Positions 24,464 through 37,386 are shown, counted from the first letter of the stretch. The stretch is 64,000 bases of DNA from Liolophura sinensis (GCF_032854445.1 NC_088307.1:4714001-4778000), one strand, 5' to 3'. Notes: generated by a model from the sequence alone, not told the origin. Numbers and translations are program-made.

Positions 24464-24525
24464 GTAACAGAATACATTCTAGTAACACTCAGACCACGGA
24501 TTTTCTTTTAAAATTAGCACAGCGT
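24463..24525. mobile_element. Right arm of the 195-438 MITE family
   Basis: TAACAGAATACATTCTAG followed by ACACTCAGAC and a degraded TTAAAATTAGCA matches the right arm at 368-425. The left arm upstream of the 22-bp array is not clear. Confidence 0.55.
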
Positions 24526-25240
24526 ACCCGATCTTCTCCACTTTCAATTCAGACCGCCTTTTAAATAAAAGTAACCTGACCCACTTCTCCCCTTAAAATT
24601 TCCCCTTAAAGGTATGATTTATTTACGTCCACCTTAGATACCGAGAAAAAAAACCACCACCGTGAGAGAAGAACCGGTTATTCCATAATGGCAATACGAC
24701 AAAGCTATATCAGCTGCCTAATGGAAATACCATAACGAGCTTGTCACAGCCCAGCTATGCAGTAATGGATCTCTCCTGTTTAATTCAAATGTTGGCAGCT
24801 CCAAAGATTAAAACCTGAAAGAGTCAGAAATCAAACCTAACGCACCGGATCGTCTTTTCAGCATTGGCAATATATGTACCTTTTATAACCATTGTCCTCA
24901 CTGTGCCATCTAGTGTGACCGTTACCATTAAGTGCCCCCCAGGACAAGCGTTAATACGAGTATAGGAATATGTCGAATGGATATTTCGCTCCAGTCTTTC
25001 ATGGCCTCGCTTAGTGGTAACTGAGTCCCGAGTATGTGGCATGTTTTGAGAGCGTCGCTGGCGATACTGTAGCCAACTATGTAACTAAGATATTTCTAAC
25101 AACTGAAGAATTTTATTTTAATTTTAACTTTAATTTCCGTTTTAAGTGGTTTAAAGATGTTTATTTCCTTTTTGTTATTATGTTAACAGTTTCGTGCCGA
25201 CAGCAATGTTTGTTTGTACATTCTAGCATGTAGGTCTACT
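24526..25240. other. No recognised feature
   Basis: No supported gene or repeat. Confidence 0.45.
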
Positions 25241-25327
25241 CACCACGGTACTCCAAATGTGGAGACTCCTACCATGTGGGACTCCTACCATGTGAAGGCT
25301 CTAACCATGTGGAACTCCAACCATGAA
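25241..25327 (+). repeat. Short ~16-bp degenerate tandem repeat
   Basis: Five copies of an ACTCCTACCATGTGGG-like unit of 15-18 bp. Confidence 0.7.
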
Positions 25328-25496
25328 CCAAATAAAATATTGGTTCTACCCCGACCTATGACAGGGAGTTTAAGTTTCAGAACTAGAATATGGTCCGGAA
25401 TTCGTAGATTTTATTGATTTCATCGTTCAAAGGGGACAAAAAGCGGTCCACGAAGCTGGTGGAGCTGTTTACTTATATCTACGTTAGATGAAGAAC

Positions 25497-25557
25497 ACTA
25501 GTCCGCCACCAATATGGTGCGCACCTGTTCGTCAAATATGGTAATGTTCGTCAGTAA
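25497..25557 (+). mobile_element. SINE3 3'-end fragment
   Basis: The reverse complement reads TTACTGACGAAC...CGCACCATATTGGTGGCGG. It matches the terminal parts of the copies at 30058 and 43436. Confidence 0.6.
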
Positions 25558-25566
25558 CTTGTCAAA

Positions 25567-25648
25567 GGTCGGTGGTTTTACGCCGGTTTCCTCCGCCCAT
25601 AATATTGACCACTATCGCACGAGTAAAACTAACAAATAAATAATAAAT
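25567..25648 (+). mobile_element. Degraded SINE1 3' end
   Basis: GGTTTCCTCCGCCCATAATA is followed by a decayed 3' domain and an AAATAAATAATAAAT tail. Confidence 0.45.
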
Positions 25649-27169
25649 CTACGGCCTGCAAATTGGGGATTTTTTTAACCGACACAGTACTATCTGGATG
25701 GCAAACGAAAATTGGATCTGGACAGAATCGACAAATATCTTTTTAATTTCACAAACGGACATGCCATGCCCAAGGGTACATTATACGCCCGTAATGGTGC
25801 CCATAACAGTATAAAGTGAAGATGTAATGCGAGTTCTTCTTGTAACTCGTAATCCGCGAGGTTTATCCGTGGAAGCCTACCGGGAATCAATACGATTCAT
25901 ACAGGTCTTCTAATCCTACACTAGAACACACACTGTTCACAAGTTCAACGGAAACGTTAAGTGTGTATACAGGTGTTCTCCAGGTAACAAACCAATTTGT
26001 ACCACTCTTCTAGTTTCGTCAAGGAATCGATTTTCCAGAGAGACAAAAAATCAAGCCTACTATTTAATTTAAGCCTATTTGGAAAACCAGCAAGCGAACT
26101 GACATGTCTTGACCTTCATGGCTTTCGATTAGTCACGTGAAGACTATATAAAGACCGAGGCCAAGCGAAAACATTAAAGAAAAGGCCTCTCTTGCAGCCG
26201 ACGATGGTGGGTGTCTATTTGCTGACCACTTTATCCAATGGGATGAAGGCTTATTTCTTGGTCTTATGTCGATACTCAACTGCAGAGGTGGTGCCCAGCT
26301 GTTGGCCGACCGTAAAATCACCAATATCGATTAATCACTTTTTTATAACCATTCATCAAACGTTTCTTTGGAGCGTCTGTAGACAAAATCCATCCAACCT
26401 ACTCTGGAGTTTGCATCAGTGCAGACCACTGGTTTCATGTGCAGTTTCTTCAAGAGACCTTTGTACATACAATGCGGCCAATATCAGAAATGAGCCAAAC
26501 ACACCCAATAGATAAGAATTATGGAAACAATTCCCGTTTCTGGAGATATAGTATTACACAAGCATGGTGTTTCCGTGTTAGAAACGTCCTCTGATCCTCA
26601 CTTTTCGATTAAAACCAATGCTATTTCTACTTACATTCTTATTTATTTATTGATTTGATTATAGGTTTATGGATTTAAAAACTAAATTTCGTTTCACCAC
26701 ATTCATGTCACAGTTTAGAAAACGCGCCCTTGTGTTTATTCATAAAAGCTATGTTTAGTAAGCAAGAGAAACGTTTGTTTTTGTAAACATATGAAAGGTA
26801 AGTACAGTAATGTGTCGGATATTTTCAGTAAACACAAACAGTTCAGTAAACATTGTTGTGTTTATACTGAGTGTAAAATGCCGATAAACACGTGGAGGTG
26901 TTGACTATAGTAGTTTGAAAATTCGATCGTCATACTCGACTGTTGTGAAAGTGAAGCGAATTCTTTCAGTCTCCAGACAGCCCTGTATCGCGTATTGTTA
27001 CATGAGTATTTGCTTCAGTAATACATGATAACACTGCACGTGAAAAAAAAATGATGCATTTTAAGCAATTTGTGTTGAGCATTCATGCGCATGAGAATTG
27101 TAGCAGAAATCAATATGTTGTATTCACTTCTATCAATAGATATGATGTTATCATTGTGTAAATGTACAA
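25649..27169. other. No recognised gene; TATA-like motif near 26145
   Basis: A CACGTG box (26135) with TATATAAA about 10 bp downstream could form a Pol II promoter. The following 107-codon ORF (26192-26515) has no recognisable domain, so no gene is called. Confidence 0.35.
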
Positions 27170-27778
27170 AGCACTTGTCGCAAATCTCACCATCAGGTAT
27201 CTGTCATAAATCTTTCCACCTGTCACAAAAATCAACACCAGGTGCCTGTTGCAAATCTCACCACCAGGTGCCTGTTGCAAATCTCACCACCAGGTACCTG
27301 TTGCAAATCTCACCACCAGGTATCCGTCGCAAATCTTTCCACCAAGCACCTGTCACAAATCTCATCATCAGGTGCCTGTTGCAAATCTCACCACCAGGTA
27401 TCTGTCGCAAATCTCACCACCAGGTACCTGTTGCAAATCTTACCACAAGGCAGCTCGCATAAATATTAACACAAAACACCTCGCGTAAATCTCAGTATCA
27501 GACAACTTAGATAATTCTTACCCCCACGTATATCTTAGCACCAGGTAACTCACATAAACATTAATATGAGGTAACTCGCGTAAATCTTTACCCCAGCCCA
27601 CTCAGGTAAATCTTAACACCAGGTGGCTCAGATAAATGTTGCCACCAGGTAACTCAAGTAAATCTTACCGCCAAGGAACTTTGATAAGTCTTAACACCAT
27701 GGAATTCACATAAATATTATTAACACCTGGTAACTCAGGTAAATTTTACCACCAGGCAACCCAGATAAATCTTAACAT
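27170..27778 (+). repeat. 26-bp minisatellite
   Basis: About 23 copies of a 26-bp unit. The left half is homogeneous (TTGCAAATCTCACCACCAGG). The right half diverges (AACTCAGATAAATCTTAACA) but keeps the 26-bp phase almost throughout. Because 26 is not a multiple of three, ORFs over it read the unit in rotating frames; none looks like a gene. Confidence 0.92.
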
Positions 27779-28345
27779 CATGTAAATCATGGTGACATAC
27801 TGACATCATGTAAATCGTGCAACATACTGACATCATGTAACCATGGTGACATGCTGACATCATGCAAATCATGGTGATAAACGGACATCATGTAAATCAT
27901 GGGGATATACTTACATCATGTAAATCGTGGTAACACACTGGCATCAAGCAGACTATGGTCACATACTGAAATCATGTAAATCATGGTGATTTATTGACAT
28001 CATGTACACCATGGTGACACACTGATATCATGTAAATCATGGTGATAAACTGTCATCATCTAAATCATGGTAACCGACTGACATCATGTGAATTATGGTG
28101 ACACACTGACATCATGTAAATTATGGTAAAATACTGGCATCATTGAAATCATGGTGATATACGGACACAATGTTACTCATGGTGACACACTGACACTATG
28201 TAGACCATGGTGATATAGTGACATCATGTAAACCATGGAGACACACTAACATCATGTAAATCATGGTGATATACTGACATCATGTGAATCATGGTGACAC
28301 ACTGACATCATGTAAAACATGGTGACATGTGACATGGTTTATATC
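27776..28345 (+). repeat. 28-bp minisatellite
   Basis: About 20 copies of ATCATGTAAATCATGGTGAC plus ATACTGAC, continuing directly from the 26-bp array with overlapping junction sequence. Confidence 0.92.
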
Positions 28346-28429
28346 ATGGGAACATATTTACATGTTGGAAATCGTGAAAACAAAGTTCACATCACGAAAG
28401 TCGTGTTAATAATTTTAACGTCACAAAGA
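28346..28429. other. Transition between 28- and 29-bp arrays
   Basis: Degenerate repeat-like sequence (AAATCGTG, AAAGTCGTG). It seems intermediate in composition between the two flanking units. Confidence 0.5.
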
Positions 28430-29830
28430 TAGGCCAAATTATGCTGAAGTCATAACCACGGGCCAAATCATGTTGGCATCAAAGCCATGGTTCACTTATG
28501 TTGGCATCAAAAACATGGGCCAAATCATCTTGGCATCAAAACCATGGGCCAAATCATGGGCATCAAAACCATGGGCTAAATCATGTTGGCATCAAAGCCT
28601 TGGGCCAAATCATGTTGGCATCAAAACCATGGGCCAAATCATGTTGGCATCAAAACCATGCGCCAAATCATGTTCGAATTAAAGCCATGAGCCAAATTAA
28701 AGCCATGCGCCAAATCATGTGGGCATCAAAGTCATGGGCCAAACCTTGTTGACATCAAAACCATGGGCCAAACCTTGCTGACATCAAAACCATGGGCCAA
28801 ACCTTGTTGGCATCAAAGCCTTGGGCCAAATCATGGGCATCAAAACCATGGGCCAAATCATCTTGGCATCAAAGCTTTGGGCCAAATCATGTTCGCATCA
28901 AAACCATGCGCCAAATCATGTTCGCATCAAAACCATGAGCCAAGTCATGTTCGCATTAAAGCCATGAGCCAAATTAAAGCCATGCGCCAAATCATGTGGG
29001 CATCAAAACCATGGGCCAAATCATGTGGACATCAAAGCCATGGGCCAAATCATGTAGGCATCAAAACCATGGGCCAATTCATGGGCATCAAAATCATGGG
29101 CCAAATCATGTGGGCATGCAAAACTTGGGCCAAATCATGTTGGCATCAAAACCATGAGCCAAATCATGTTCGCATTAAAGCCATGAGCCAAATTAAAGCC
29201 ATGCACCAAATCATGTGGGCATCAAAACCATGGGCCAAATCATGTGGGCATCAAAGCCATGGGCCAAACCTTGTTGACATCAAAACCATGGGCCAAACCT
29301 TGTTGACATCAAAACCATGGGCCAAACCTTGTTGACATCAAAGCCATGGGCCAAATCATCTTGGCATCAAAACCATGGGCCAATTCATGGGCATCAAAAT
29401 CATGGGCCAAATCATCTTGGCCTCCAAACCTTGGGCCAAATCATGTTGGCATCAAAACCATGAGCCAAATCATGTTCGCATTAAAGCCATGAGCCAAATT
29501 AAAGCCATGCACCAAATCATGTGGGCATCAAAACCATGGGCCAAATCATGTGGGCATCAAAGCCATGGGCCAAACCTTGTTGACATCAAAACCATGGGCC
29601 AAACCTTGTTGACATCAAAGCCATGGGCCAATCCTTGTTGACATCAAAGCCATGGGCCAAATGATGCTAACATCATAACCTTGGGCCAAACAATGTTGGC
29701 ATCTTAATCATTGCCCAAATGATGCTAACATCCATAACCTTGGGCCAAATGATGCTGCCATATAACAACGGACCAAATCATGCTGTCCTCAAATACATTG
29801 GCAAAAGCATGTTGACATTATAACCCTGGG
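28430..29830 (+). repeat. 29-bp minisatellite with higher-order units
   Basis: About 48 copies of a unit with core ATCAAAACCATGGGCCAAAT plus CATGTTGGC. A marker variant (GAGCCAAATTAAAGCCATGC) recurs at about 28972, 29191 and 29497, which shows block duplications of about 219 and 306 bp. Short ORFs (to 190 codons) reflect the array. Confidence 0.93.
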
Positions 29831-30057
29831 CCAAACCATACGTATCTATTAAATAAGGGCAGCGATTACCTTCTTGTCTTTCAACAATGTGGATAAAGAC
29901 CATATACCTGGAAGTAAATATCAATGGGGCCTAAACTCCGGCTCTGTGTACGCAGGTAAGAGGAATCGAGCTATTCTCGTTATCCTGTTCAACCATTGAG
30001 ACCACTGCTCGCCAAATCGAGTTCTGGCTTCAGTATCTCGGGAAGCGACATTTGACC

Positions 30058-30295
30058 AGCTACTGACGAACTTACCCACATGTAACGTACAGACATGCAC
30101 GCCATATTGGTGGTGGACTTATTGACATAACACTTTCTAGACTCACACTCTATTGTAGGAGACAAGCAGTTGCAGGGGGAAATCTACAAATTTACTTGCC
30201 CAAGTCCGGTTTTGAACTCGCATCAAGTGCGCTCCACAAACTGAAAGGCAAGCACTTTAAACAACTAGATCACAACCTGGTTCCCACTGAAGCAT
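30058..30295 (-). mobile_element. SINE3 copy, nearly full length
   Basis: On the minus strand there is an A-box-like TGATCTAGTTGTTTAAAGTG (30258-30277) and a B-box-like GAGTTCAAAACCGG about 50 bp downstream. A body with CTGCAACTGCTTGTCTCC and a terminus with CCACCACCAATATGGCG ...GTTCGTCAGTAGC follow. tRNA-derived organisation is inferred from these boxes. Confidence 0.6.
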
Positions 30296-30344
30296 ATTTT
30301 ACTTTATATCCAGTCAGCAACAAATGCCTTTTGTGATCGCTTAC

Positions 30345-30415
30345 TAGATCTAACTTCAAACATCTGACTCCAAACATCTGACTTCAAACATCTGACTTCA
30401 AACATCTGACTTCAG
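30345..30415 (+). repeat. 15-bp tandem repeat
   Basis: Four copies of TCAAACATCTGACTT with one C/T variant. Confidence 0.92.
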
Positions 30416-32640
30416 TGTTCTCATGTTATAGGCTGCCATCTAGACTTACACTCATACGGACAGAATCTTGTAAGAGATTTGAGTTTATAGTTCCAGAAAT
30501 TGCTGGATAGTGTGTTTCTTTTCATATTTAACGTGAGAGTATCCCCCGATAAAAATGGCCTGATAAAACACCACTTCATGTAAAAGCCTATTTACAGTAG
30601 ATTATTAATGTCTTTTTTCACGGATAGTTAAAGACTACATTGTATCTACCAGTAGCAGTATGGGAGTTTCAGCTATTAACAACTTCCGTTATAGTATTTC
30701 TCTTGCTCATATTTTCCTCGCGGAACCATGAATTATCGTCTAATGTAAACATCAGTCATTATCATTTCAGTATCGTCAGTATTTCTGTTTTCCGTCAAGA
30801 CACATCCGGCTGAAAATTTGAACTCCTTGCCTTTCCTTTTAATTTGTCTTTTTTTTCGCATTTCCAGTGGCCCATAAATAAAGTTTCGTAAATACGAAGG
30901 AAATATTTATTGTAAGCTTCCATTGTAGCGGTTCTTTGTCTGATCTAATTCATAACCCTACAATACTCAGTTTTTAGTTACCTTCTATAACTTATAGGCC
31001 TAAATATGTACATGTGCTATGGGCATTTAATAAGGTTTCATATTTGTGGTCTCAAACACTAGGAAAAATTAAGCTTTGGAAAACATCTGTTGGGTAACAC
31101 ACATAACGATGACGAAGTACATAGACAACGGAAAATTCAACACATTCAACCTGTATGTACAAATTGTAACAGTATTAAATGTTAATACTATGTTAATACT
31201 ATGTTAAAGCATTCAACATAGATAAAAAGCATATGAAATTTTGGTCTAAATAGTTAGATGGAATAAGCGATGTTGTGTGTTGTTTTCGATCCTCAGTTCA
31301 AAGCTATGGTGTACGGTTTCGTAGTTACTTTTCTGTGCGGCATTCAAAACTCTTCCTTACGGGTATGTAAGGTATAGACCTGAAAAGAAACTGGAACTGC
31401 GATATTCTTTATCGGTTGAATTTGTCTTAAAAAGAGTAACTTATTTTGGGTTTATACTGACTCAAGGTACAGGGGAGGATAGACATTTTGCGTATATTTT
31501 GCCGTGGCTTTGGACGTAATACTGAAGTATGAGGGATTGCCGTCGGGATTGTTGAGATATACCCATGATGCATTGCGAACAGGCCTGGCTTCACGTGCAA
31601 ACATTGAAAATAGCCTCTTGACAGTGGTGGAGAGGAGGGAGAGTTGTTCATTTCATGGTTTGAGCGACAGGCAGCCGATGGGGTTGGTTATCTGCGGCAC
31701 ATGAATAGTAATACACAGTTAGCTTCAAAGCCTATGTAAAATGTACAGGCTTACATTTCTATTTCTGAAGTAGGGTGGTTTCATATAAATATTTCTAGCA
31801 AGAAATGCACCAGAAACTACACGTCTTGGGCTACAATTTGGTGCAAGTCTCAGATTTGTAGCTTTCGTAGTTTTCGGGTTACATGCCATTGAAATTACGT
31901 GTCTGAAAAAGTTTTTGACCATATCTCAACAAGTTACAAACAAAGGCATAATCCGAAAGCAAATTCGGAATCAGCGTTGCCAAATATACCAGAATACATG
32001 AGAACATTATCAAACATAGACACTTTTATGACGTCATACGTTCGGCCAGTGGTTTCAAGTTTCCGATGCATGTCCATGATTTGTTCAAACTTGGGGTCAC
32101 TCTACAAGTACATCAAATTTGAAAAGAATCCGTTTGTTGGTTCTTGAAAAGAAGATTTTTTAAAGGTTTTGATTAAAATCCAAGATGGCCGCCATTTCAA
32201 TGCCACACCACCAATGGACCAATTTATTTCTGGCTGAGATCAGTAGGGTTTCCAGCAGCTTTACTTTGCCTCATGGCTAACCAATGTGTTTGAAGCCTTA
32301 TCTATCCCAGTTAGAAATAAATCGGTAGAGCGGCTTTGTGAATATGCGTGGGAAAACTGCCAGTTTATTTTGTACGTGGTTGAATCCAGTGTCTTCGACC
32401 CGATCTTTTGGGAAAAAGGAAGTACAAGTAGGCGTCTGTCCTTCTGTCAGGTGCGGTAATAGTTGTCAATTGTTGGTCAGCTACATACTTTTCTTCATGC
32501 TTTGCCAGGCTTTGCAGATATTGTCCTGTTACCTACTTAGAAGTACCATCACTTTTTTATATTTTAGATCATAAACTCAAAAATAAAACCAGGCGATTAG
32601 GGCAATTATATCTACCCTGGTAGGCAAATGTGTATGCCCT
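30416..32640. other. No recognised feature
   Basis: Unique-looking sequence. A YY1-like AAGATGGCCGCCAT at about 32184 is noted, without an accompanying gene. Confidence 0.4.
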
Positions 32641-32644
32641 GACT

Positions 32645-33085
32645 CCATTATTGAGGGTCCTTTTAAATGATGTAGCCCTGCATTGTCAACAATGAGGGAC
32701 TGTATGTATATTGAATAATCCACTTAAAATCCATACCGTGCCCATCATTGTAGTGGGAGAAAATCGGACAGAACCCTGGGGAAACACACGACCAACGTAC
32801 TACCGGAATCTAGACCGCATTGGTCCTAAGTCATTGCTCCGTGCTGGCACGCTAGGCACCTCGGTCACGGAAGCCTTTTTTTTTGCAGTGCCCTGCATTT
32901 CAACAATGATTGTGTACCGTGACCCTGTAGGCCTACAGTCAGTGTTGAAGGCCTTAAGTTTTGCAGTGACTCTGTACTGTCAATAACGAGGGTCTTTATT
33001 TTCGCAGTGACCCTGCACTGTCAATAATCATTGAATGATGCGTTACATGAATGCCGTGGACCAGCCTTGTCAACAATAACAAGCA
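32645..33085 (+). repeat. Degenerate ~45-bp repeat, split by a SINE relic
   Basis: Motifs of the type GCAGTGACCCTGCACTGTCA with an AATGAGGGTC end recur near 32675, 32890, 32960 and 33006. The SINE1 relic at 32737-32876 separates the first from the rest. Confidence 0.55.
32737..32876 (-). mobile_element. Ancient SINE1 relic
   Basis: In minus orientation: CCCATCATTGTAGTGGGAG, GACAGAACCCTGGGGAAAC, ACGACC, CGCATTGG and CACGGAAGCC, in the right order for SINE1 but heavily mutated. Confidence 0.65.
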
Positions 33086-33349
33086 CCAGACAGTGGCAGA
33101 TATGTTAAGGTGCTTGGTTCAAGATTGCCCCAATCCGAATGATCACAGGATATTTTAGACAGAAACGGATCAAGGTCAATCTGAGGTGTTGCACCGAGAC
33201 GTAAAACTGAACATTTGCACTGAAAGAAAGAAACTAAAGGAAATTTAGACAAACAGAAGGTAACTATCACGCTGTCGTCATTCCTGGTTTTACTCTCTAA
33301 GCTGTAGTCTTTCATATTGTATTCCTGCATTAACCTGGGTACTGTTGGT

Positions 33350-33740
33350 GGACTAAGCATCTCCGGGGCTTGGTCCCTGCTAGTGGGCTTAGCACCTGAG
33401 GGGCTTGGTCTCTTTGCATTGCTTTAATGTGATTGTATATTGAATGTGATGGCAACATTGCTTTTCAAGTAATTCTAGACTAGTAACGTCCAATAAATTA
33501 TAAATTCTCCTTAATCAATGGTGGTAGGGGCATATATGTTGTTATTTTTTAAGCTTATACATGTATATAAAGAGCCCAGTCTATATCCAGAATATACTCC
33601 AGGTTGAGGTAAATCGACAAGAGGCCGGATTTCACCGGTATTACATGTGACCACTTGCCAGTTCTCACACGGTCATCACTGCTCAGGTTTTCTTCTCTAT
33701 GCTGTAATCTTTTTATGTTATTTTTTTTAGACTCGTACGC
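33350..33740 (+). mobile_element. Dispersed repeat family R4, copy 1
   Basis: It begins with two 35-bp units (CTAAGCATCTCC.., CTTAGCACCTGA..). A body follows with GCATTGCTTTAATGTGATTG and AAGAGGCCGGATTTCACCGG. It aligns with 40177-40640 and 40965-41275. No ORF is present. A tandem-repeat end plus unique body recalls the non-autonomous 'pearl'/Helentron-type elements of bivalves, but this is inference only. Confidence 0.6.
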
Positions 33741-33885
33741 AGTTTACATATTTTGTCGGAGTAAAATTATCAAGCATAAATTGTACTGGAGTGAAGGTTT
33801 GTGATTCGAACTCATAAAACATGATTTAGAAGGAAAGGTATTTAATATTATGGTGCCTGTGTGAAGTGAAATCAAGTCCTGTGTA

Positions 33886-33890
33886 TTTAC

Positions 33891-33937
<47 letters not shown>

Positions 33938-34033
33938 CTTATTTGATTGGTGTTTTACGCCGTACTCAAGAATATTTCACTGATACGACGGCGAGCAGCA
34001 GTATTGTGAGCATGAGCTGGACTTCAGCTCACT
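33886..34033 (-). mobile_element. SINE1 with internal deletion and long tail
   Basis: TTTA-repeat tail (33886-33942) and 3' domain, followed directly by CATGAGCTGGACTTCAGCTC. The GC-rich body is deleted. Confidence 0.85.
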
Positions 34034-34040
34034 TTATTAT

Positions 34041-34619
34041 TTTCTGTACTTGTTAATGGCATGGAAGTATTTTAAGCCCAAACAACTGTACGTAATCACC
34101 AAATTTACCAAAAAGATGTACGCCGTATTGTATTCTGTTAAAAAATCTGTTAAATGCTCAGGAAAAATATTGCATCAGTTATAAATTATATATTATTGTT
34201 AAAGAAAACCTGTTTTGGTATCATAAACACTGTAAATGAGAGTTGCCGACACCGTTGGCACGATTTGAATATTGCAAAGCACTTTAAATATCGTGGTGTA
34301 TTTATCAGTTGTACCACAAACTTGCAATAAAAAATATTGAGCAAGGCACAAAGCCTTTGTAGCTGTTTGTTGAGCAAGTGCAGAAACCTTGATCAAAGCC
34401 TTGAGTCTACACTGCACTTGTTTGATCACACTGTTGTATATCTACACATTTGTATGGATGTGGGAGAAGTGTGGGAGAACAAAATGTAAAAGCTGTAAAA
34501 GCTTGTGAATTTCGGTCTCTCAAAGAACAATTTTGGAACTGCGTAAATCAAAGCTATCCGCGATGGTATCTAGAGAACTTGGGAGGACTCCATTCTCAAT
34601 AACGTTACAATGTGGAATT
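34041..34619. other. No recognised feature
   Basis: AT-rich, with a small CTGTTAAAAAATCTGTTAAA stretch at about 34135 reminiscent of the MITE arm at 195. No gene supported. Confidence 0.4.
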
Positions 34620-34633
34620 TCAAGACTGGTTGA

Positions 34634-34900
34634 TTTTTTTTTTTTTTTTGATTGGTGTTTTACGCCGTACTCAAGAATATTTCACTTATACGACGGCGGC
34701 CAGCATTATGGTGGGTGGAAACCGGGCAGAGCCCGGGGGAAACCCACGACCATCCGCAGGTTGCTGGCAGACCTTCCCACGTACGGCCGGAGAGGAAGGC
34801 AGCATGAGCTAGTCTTGAACTCACAGCGGCCGCATTGGTGAGAGGCTTCTGGGTCATTACGCTGCGCTAGCGCGCTAACCGACTGAGCCACGGAGGCCCC
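34634..34900 (-). mobile_element. Full-length SINE1 with perfect 14-bp TSD
   Basis: A complete minus-strand element with a pure T (A-tail) run of about 16 bases instead of TTTA repeats. The TSD TCAAGACTGGTTGA lies at 34620-34633 and 34901-34914, identical. The head has an A-box-like TGGCTCAGTCGGTTAGCG and B-box GTGAGTTCAAGACT. Low divergence and a perfect TSD indicate a recent insertion. Confidence 0.96.
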
Positions 34901-34914
34901 TCAAGACTGGTTGA

Positions 34915-36395
34915 AGGTAGAAAATGAAACAGTTGTTACAGGTAATTACGTCCACTCTTGGTCTATTAAATCCAGACTTGCCGTTACGAAAAGTTTATCA
35001 CTAAATCTGATAAACGTACTTGTCCACAATATACCTATAGTAATCCACTAATGCAGAAAATGTACACATTTCTCTAGCATGTAACCATTGTTTACGAGTT
35101 TAAACAGGTAGGTAGAAAGAATATAATATCCTGGTTGAAAATAGGATATATATATATCCGTACATTTCGCAAAATAAGAATTTATCAGTAAATTATCAAT
35201 TGCCAAAATTGGTCAGTAAAACCCAACATAAAAAATGTAATATAAGCTACTACTGATGTATAGCCTCTTATGTCTATTAATAGACCTGGCAGAAGCCTGA
35301 AAATCATTTAGTATCTAGCCTGTCACTTGCACTTATAGCTTATCAAACAGGAATGGGTCGCGTGAAGCTGTCGAATCGTCTGAATCGCGACGGAAATTAA
35401 AATATCGCGAGATGAAATTCTGGTTCAGTGACATCGTTTATCAACAAATCAAATCAAATCTCTAGCTGTTGCAGTATATGTACAAATCGGTATTGTAATT
35501 CTGAAGGACCCCTGCGTTACCCTACGGAAACCACTTATTCTCCGTTACTATGGTTACCGCTGTAGGCCTACACACACGAGAACTGGAATACAGAGTGAGT
35601 TAATCGTTCAATGATGACTTCGTGGTGTGTTTTAATCTGGTTAAACCCGATTATCTACCGATCGTGTAGATACTATAGTCATGACCGTTTGAAATGACAG
35701 CCTATCAGACCGCTTTCGTGCCCTTTCTGAAAAGATTTGAATGACAGCGCCCCCTACCAAACTGCCGCTTTTGACAAACGGCCACTGATGCAAATCCACA
35801 AGTGAGACGTGTACTTATGTACCTGTCTGACGGACCGAACAATGAATGAGCCTAAGTTGCTATCAAGAGAAATAGAGATGGTAAATATATGTATTTTAAC
35901 ATTCATAATTTGTGATTATTTTTAATCTGTGTGCAAATATTTTATGCAGGGTAGAATCCTTAATATGATAACTAGGCAACATTTTAAACAGAAACCTATT
36001 CGCGCCTTCAACAAATCACACAAAAAAACTCATTAACATTGAAAACTAGTTGTACAGAATACGCTGATAATCACTACTGGAATTAAGCTGAGGAAGGTAA
36101 ATACAGGGGTCACCCCTTTCTCTTCAACTTAGGTGACTGAGGCTGTGATATGGACTAATGGGGTGTTTGCTTTGTACCGTCGGAAGCTAATGGGATTTTC
36201 TCATTGCGTTCTCTGTGCTCACAGAGGATCATGATGATACACTTACAGTCGGTGTTTTCAAATTAAGTGAAATGATAATTTTACTGTCATTTTTGGTTTA
36301 TGTTTACGGTATGAGCACTTTATACGAGATCGCCAAAACATGTAGAAACAGAACACATATACATGGTTGTTTACATGTTACGTATGATCATGGCT
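34915..36395. other. No recognised feature
   Basis: No supported gene. A small (TA)n/ATCC palindromic patch lies at about 35145. Confidence 0.45.
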
Positions 36396-37130
36396 GTGCT
36401 TATGTGGTAAGCTTTGCTGTGGTTATGTTAAATGTTATGCTTATGTGGTAAGCTTTGCTGTGGTTATGTTAAATGTTATGTTTATGTGGTAAGATTTGCT
36501 ATGGTTGTGCTAAATGTTATGCTTATGTGGTAAGCTTTGCCATGGTTATGCTAAATGTTATGCTTATGTGGTAAGCTTTACTATAGTTATGCTAAATGTT
36601 ATGCTTATGTGGTAAGCTTTGTTATAGTTATGCTGAATGTTATACTTATGTGGTAATCTTTGCTATGGTTATGGTAAATGTTATCCTTATGTGGTAAGCT
36701 TTGCTATAGTTAGGCTAAATGTTATGTTTATGTGGTACGCTTTGCTATAGTTATGCAAAATGTTATGCTTATGTGGAAAGATTTGCTATGGTTATGCTAA
36801 ATGTTATGCTTATGTGGTAAGCTTTGCTATAGTTATGCAAAATGTTATGCTTATGTGGTAAGATTTGCTATGGTTATGTTAAATGTTATGCTTATGTGGT
36901 AAGCTTTGCTATGGTTATGGTAAATGTTATGTTTGTGTGGTACGTTTTGCTATAGCTATGCTAAATGTTATGTTTATGTTGTACGCTTTGCTATAGTTAT
37001 GCAAAATTTTATGCTTATGTGGTAAGATTTGCTATGGTTATGCTAAATGTTATGCTTATGTGGTAAGATTTGCTATAGTTATGCTAAATGTTATGCTTAT
37101 GTGGTAAGCTTTGCTATAGTTTTAGGGCTA
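36396..37130 (+). repeat. 41-bp minisatellite
   Basis: About 18 copies of a 41-bp unit (core ATGCTTATGTGGTAAGCTTT, GCTATAGTTATGCTAAATGT). Substitutions are scattered and phase is well kept. It fades out after 37130 into related sequence. Confidence 0.94.
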
Positions 37131-37386
37131 AGGTTTGTGATATATTTATCTTTATGCTTATGGTTCTGATTAAGTGGTAAGCTTTGTCGATGCTATGCAT
37201 ATGTTTATACTCATGTTTGAGTGAAAATGGTCTACTTTTGGTAATTTTAAATCAGTTAGCGCTGGTTAGATTATTCAGCAACTTAGCAATTCAGTTCAAC
37301 ACTGATCTTGTTCTTCATAAGAGAGAGAACTAATTAATGAATCTCATCACTTTGTAATACAGCTCATATACTCTTACCATTGACTT

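Noticed and set aside
26135-26515. E-box plus TATA-like motif followed by a 107-codon ORF
   Set aside because: Motifs of this size are frequent by chance and the ORF has no recognisable domain.
27170-29830. Regular 26-29 bp direct repeats resembling a CRISPR array
   Set aside because: Units are contiguous with no unique spacers, vary gradually, and sit in eukaryotic SINE-rich DNA with no cas genes.
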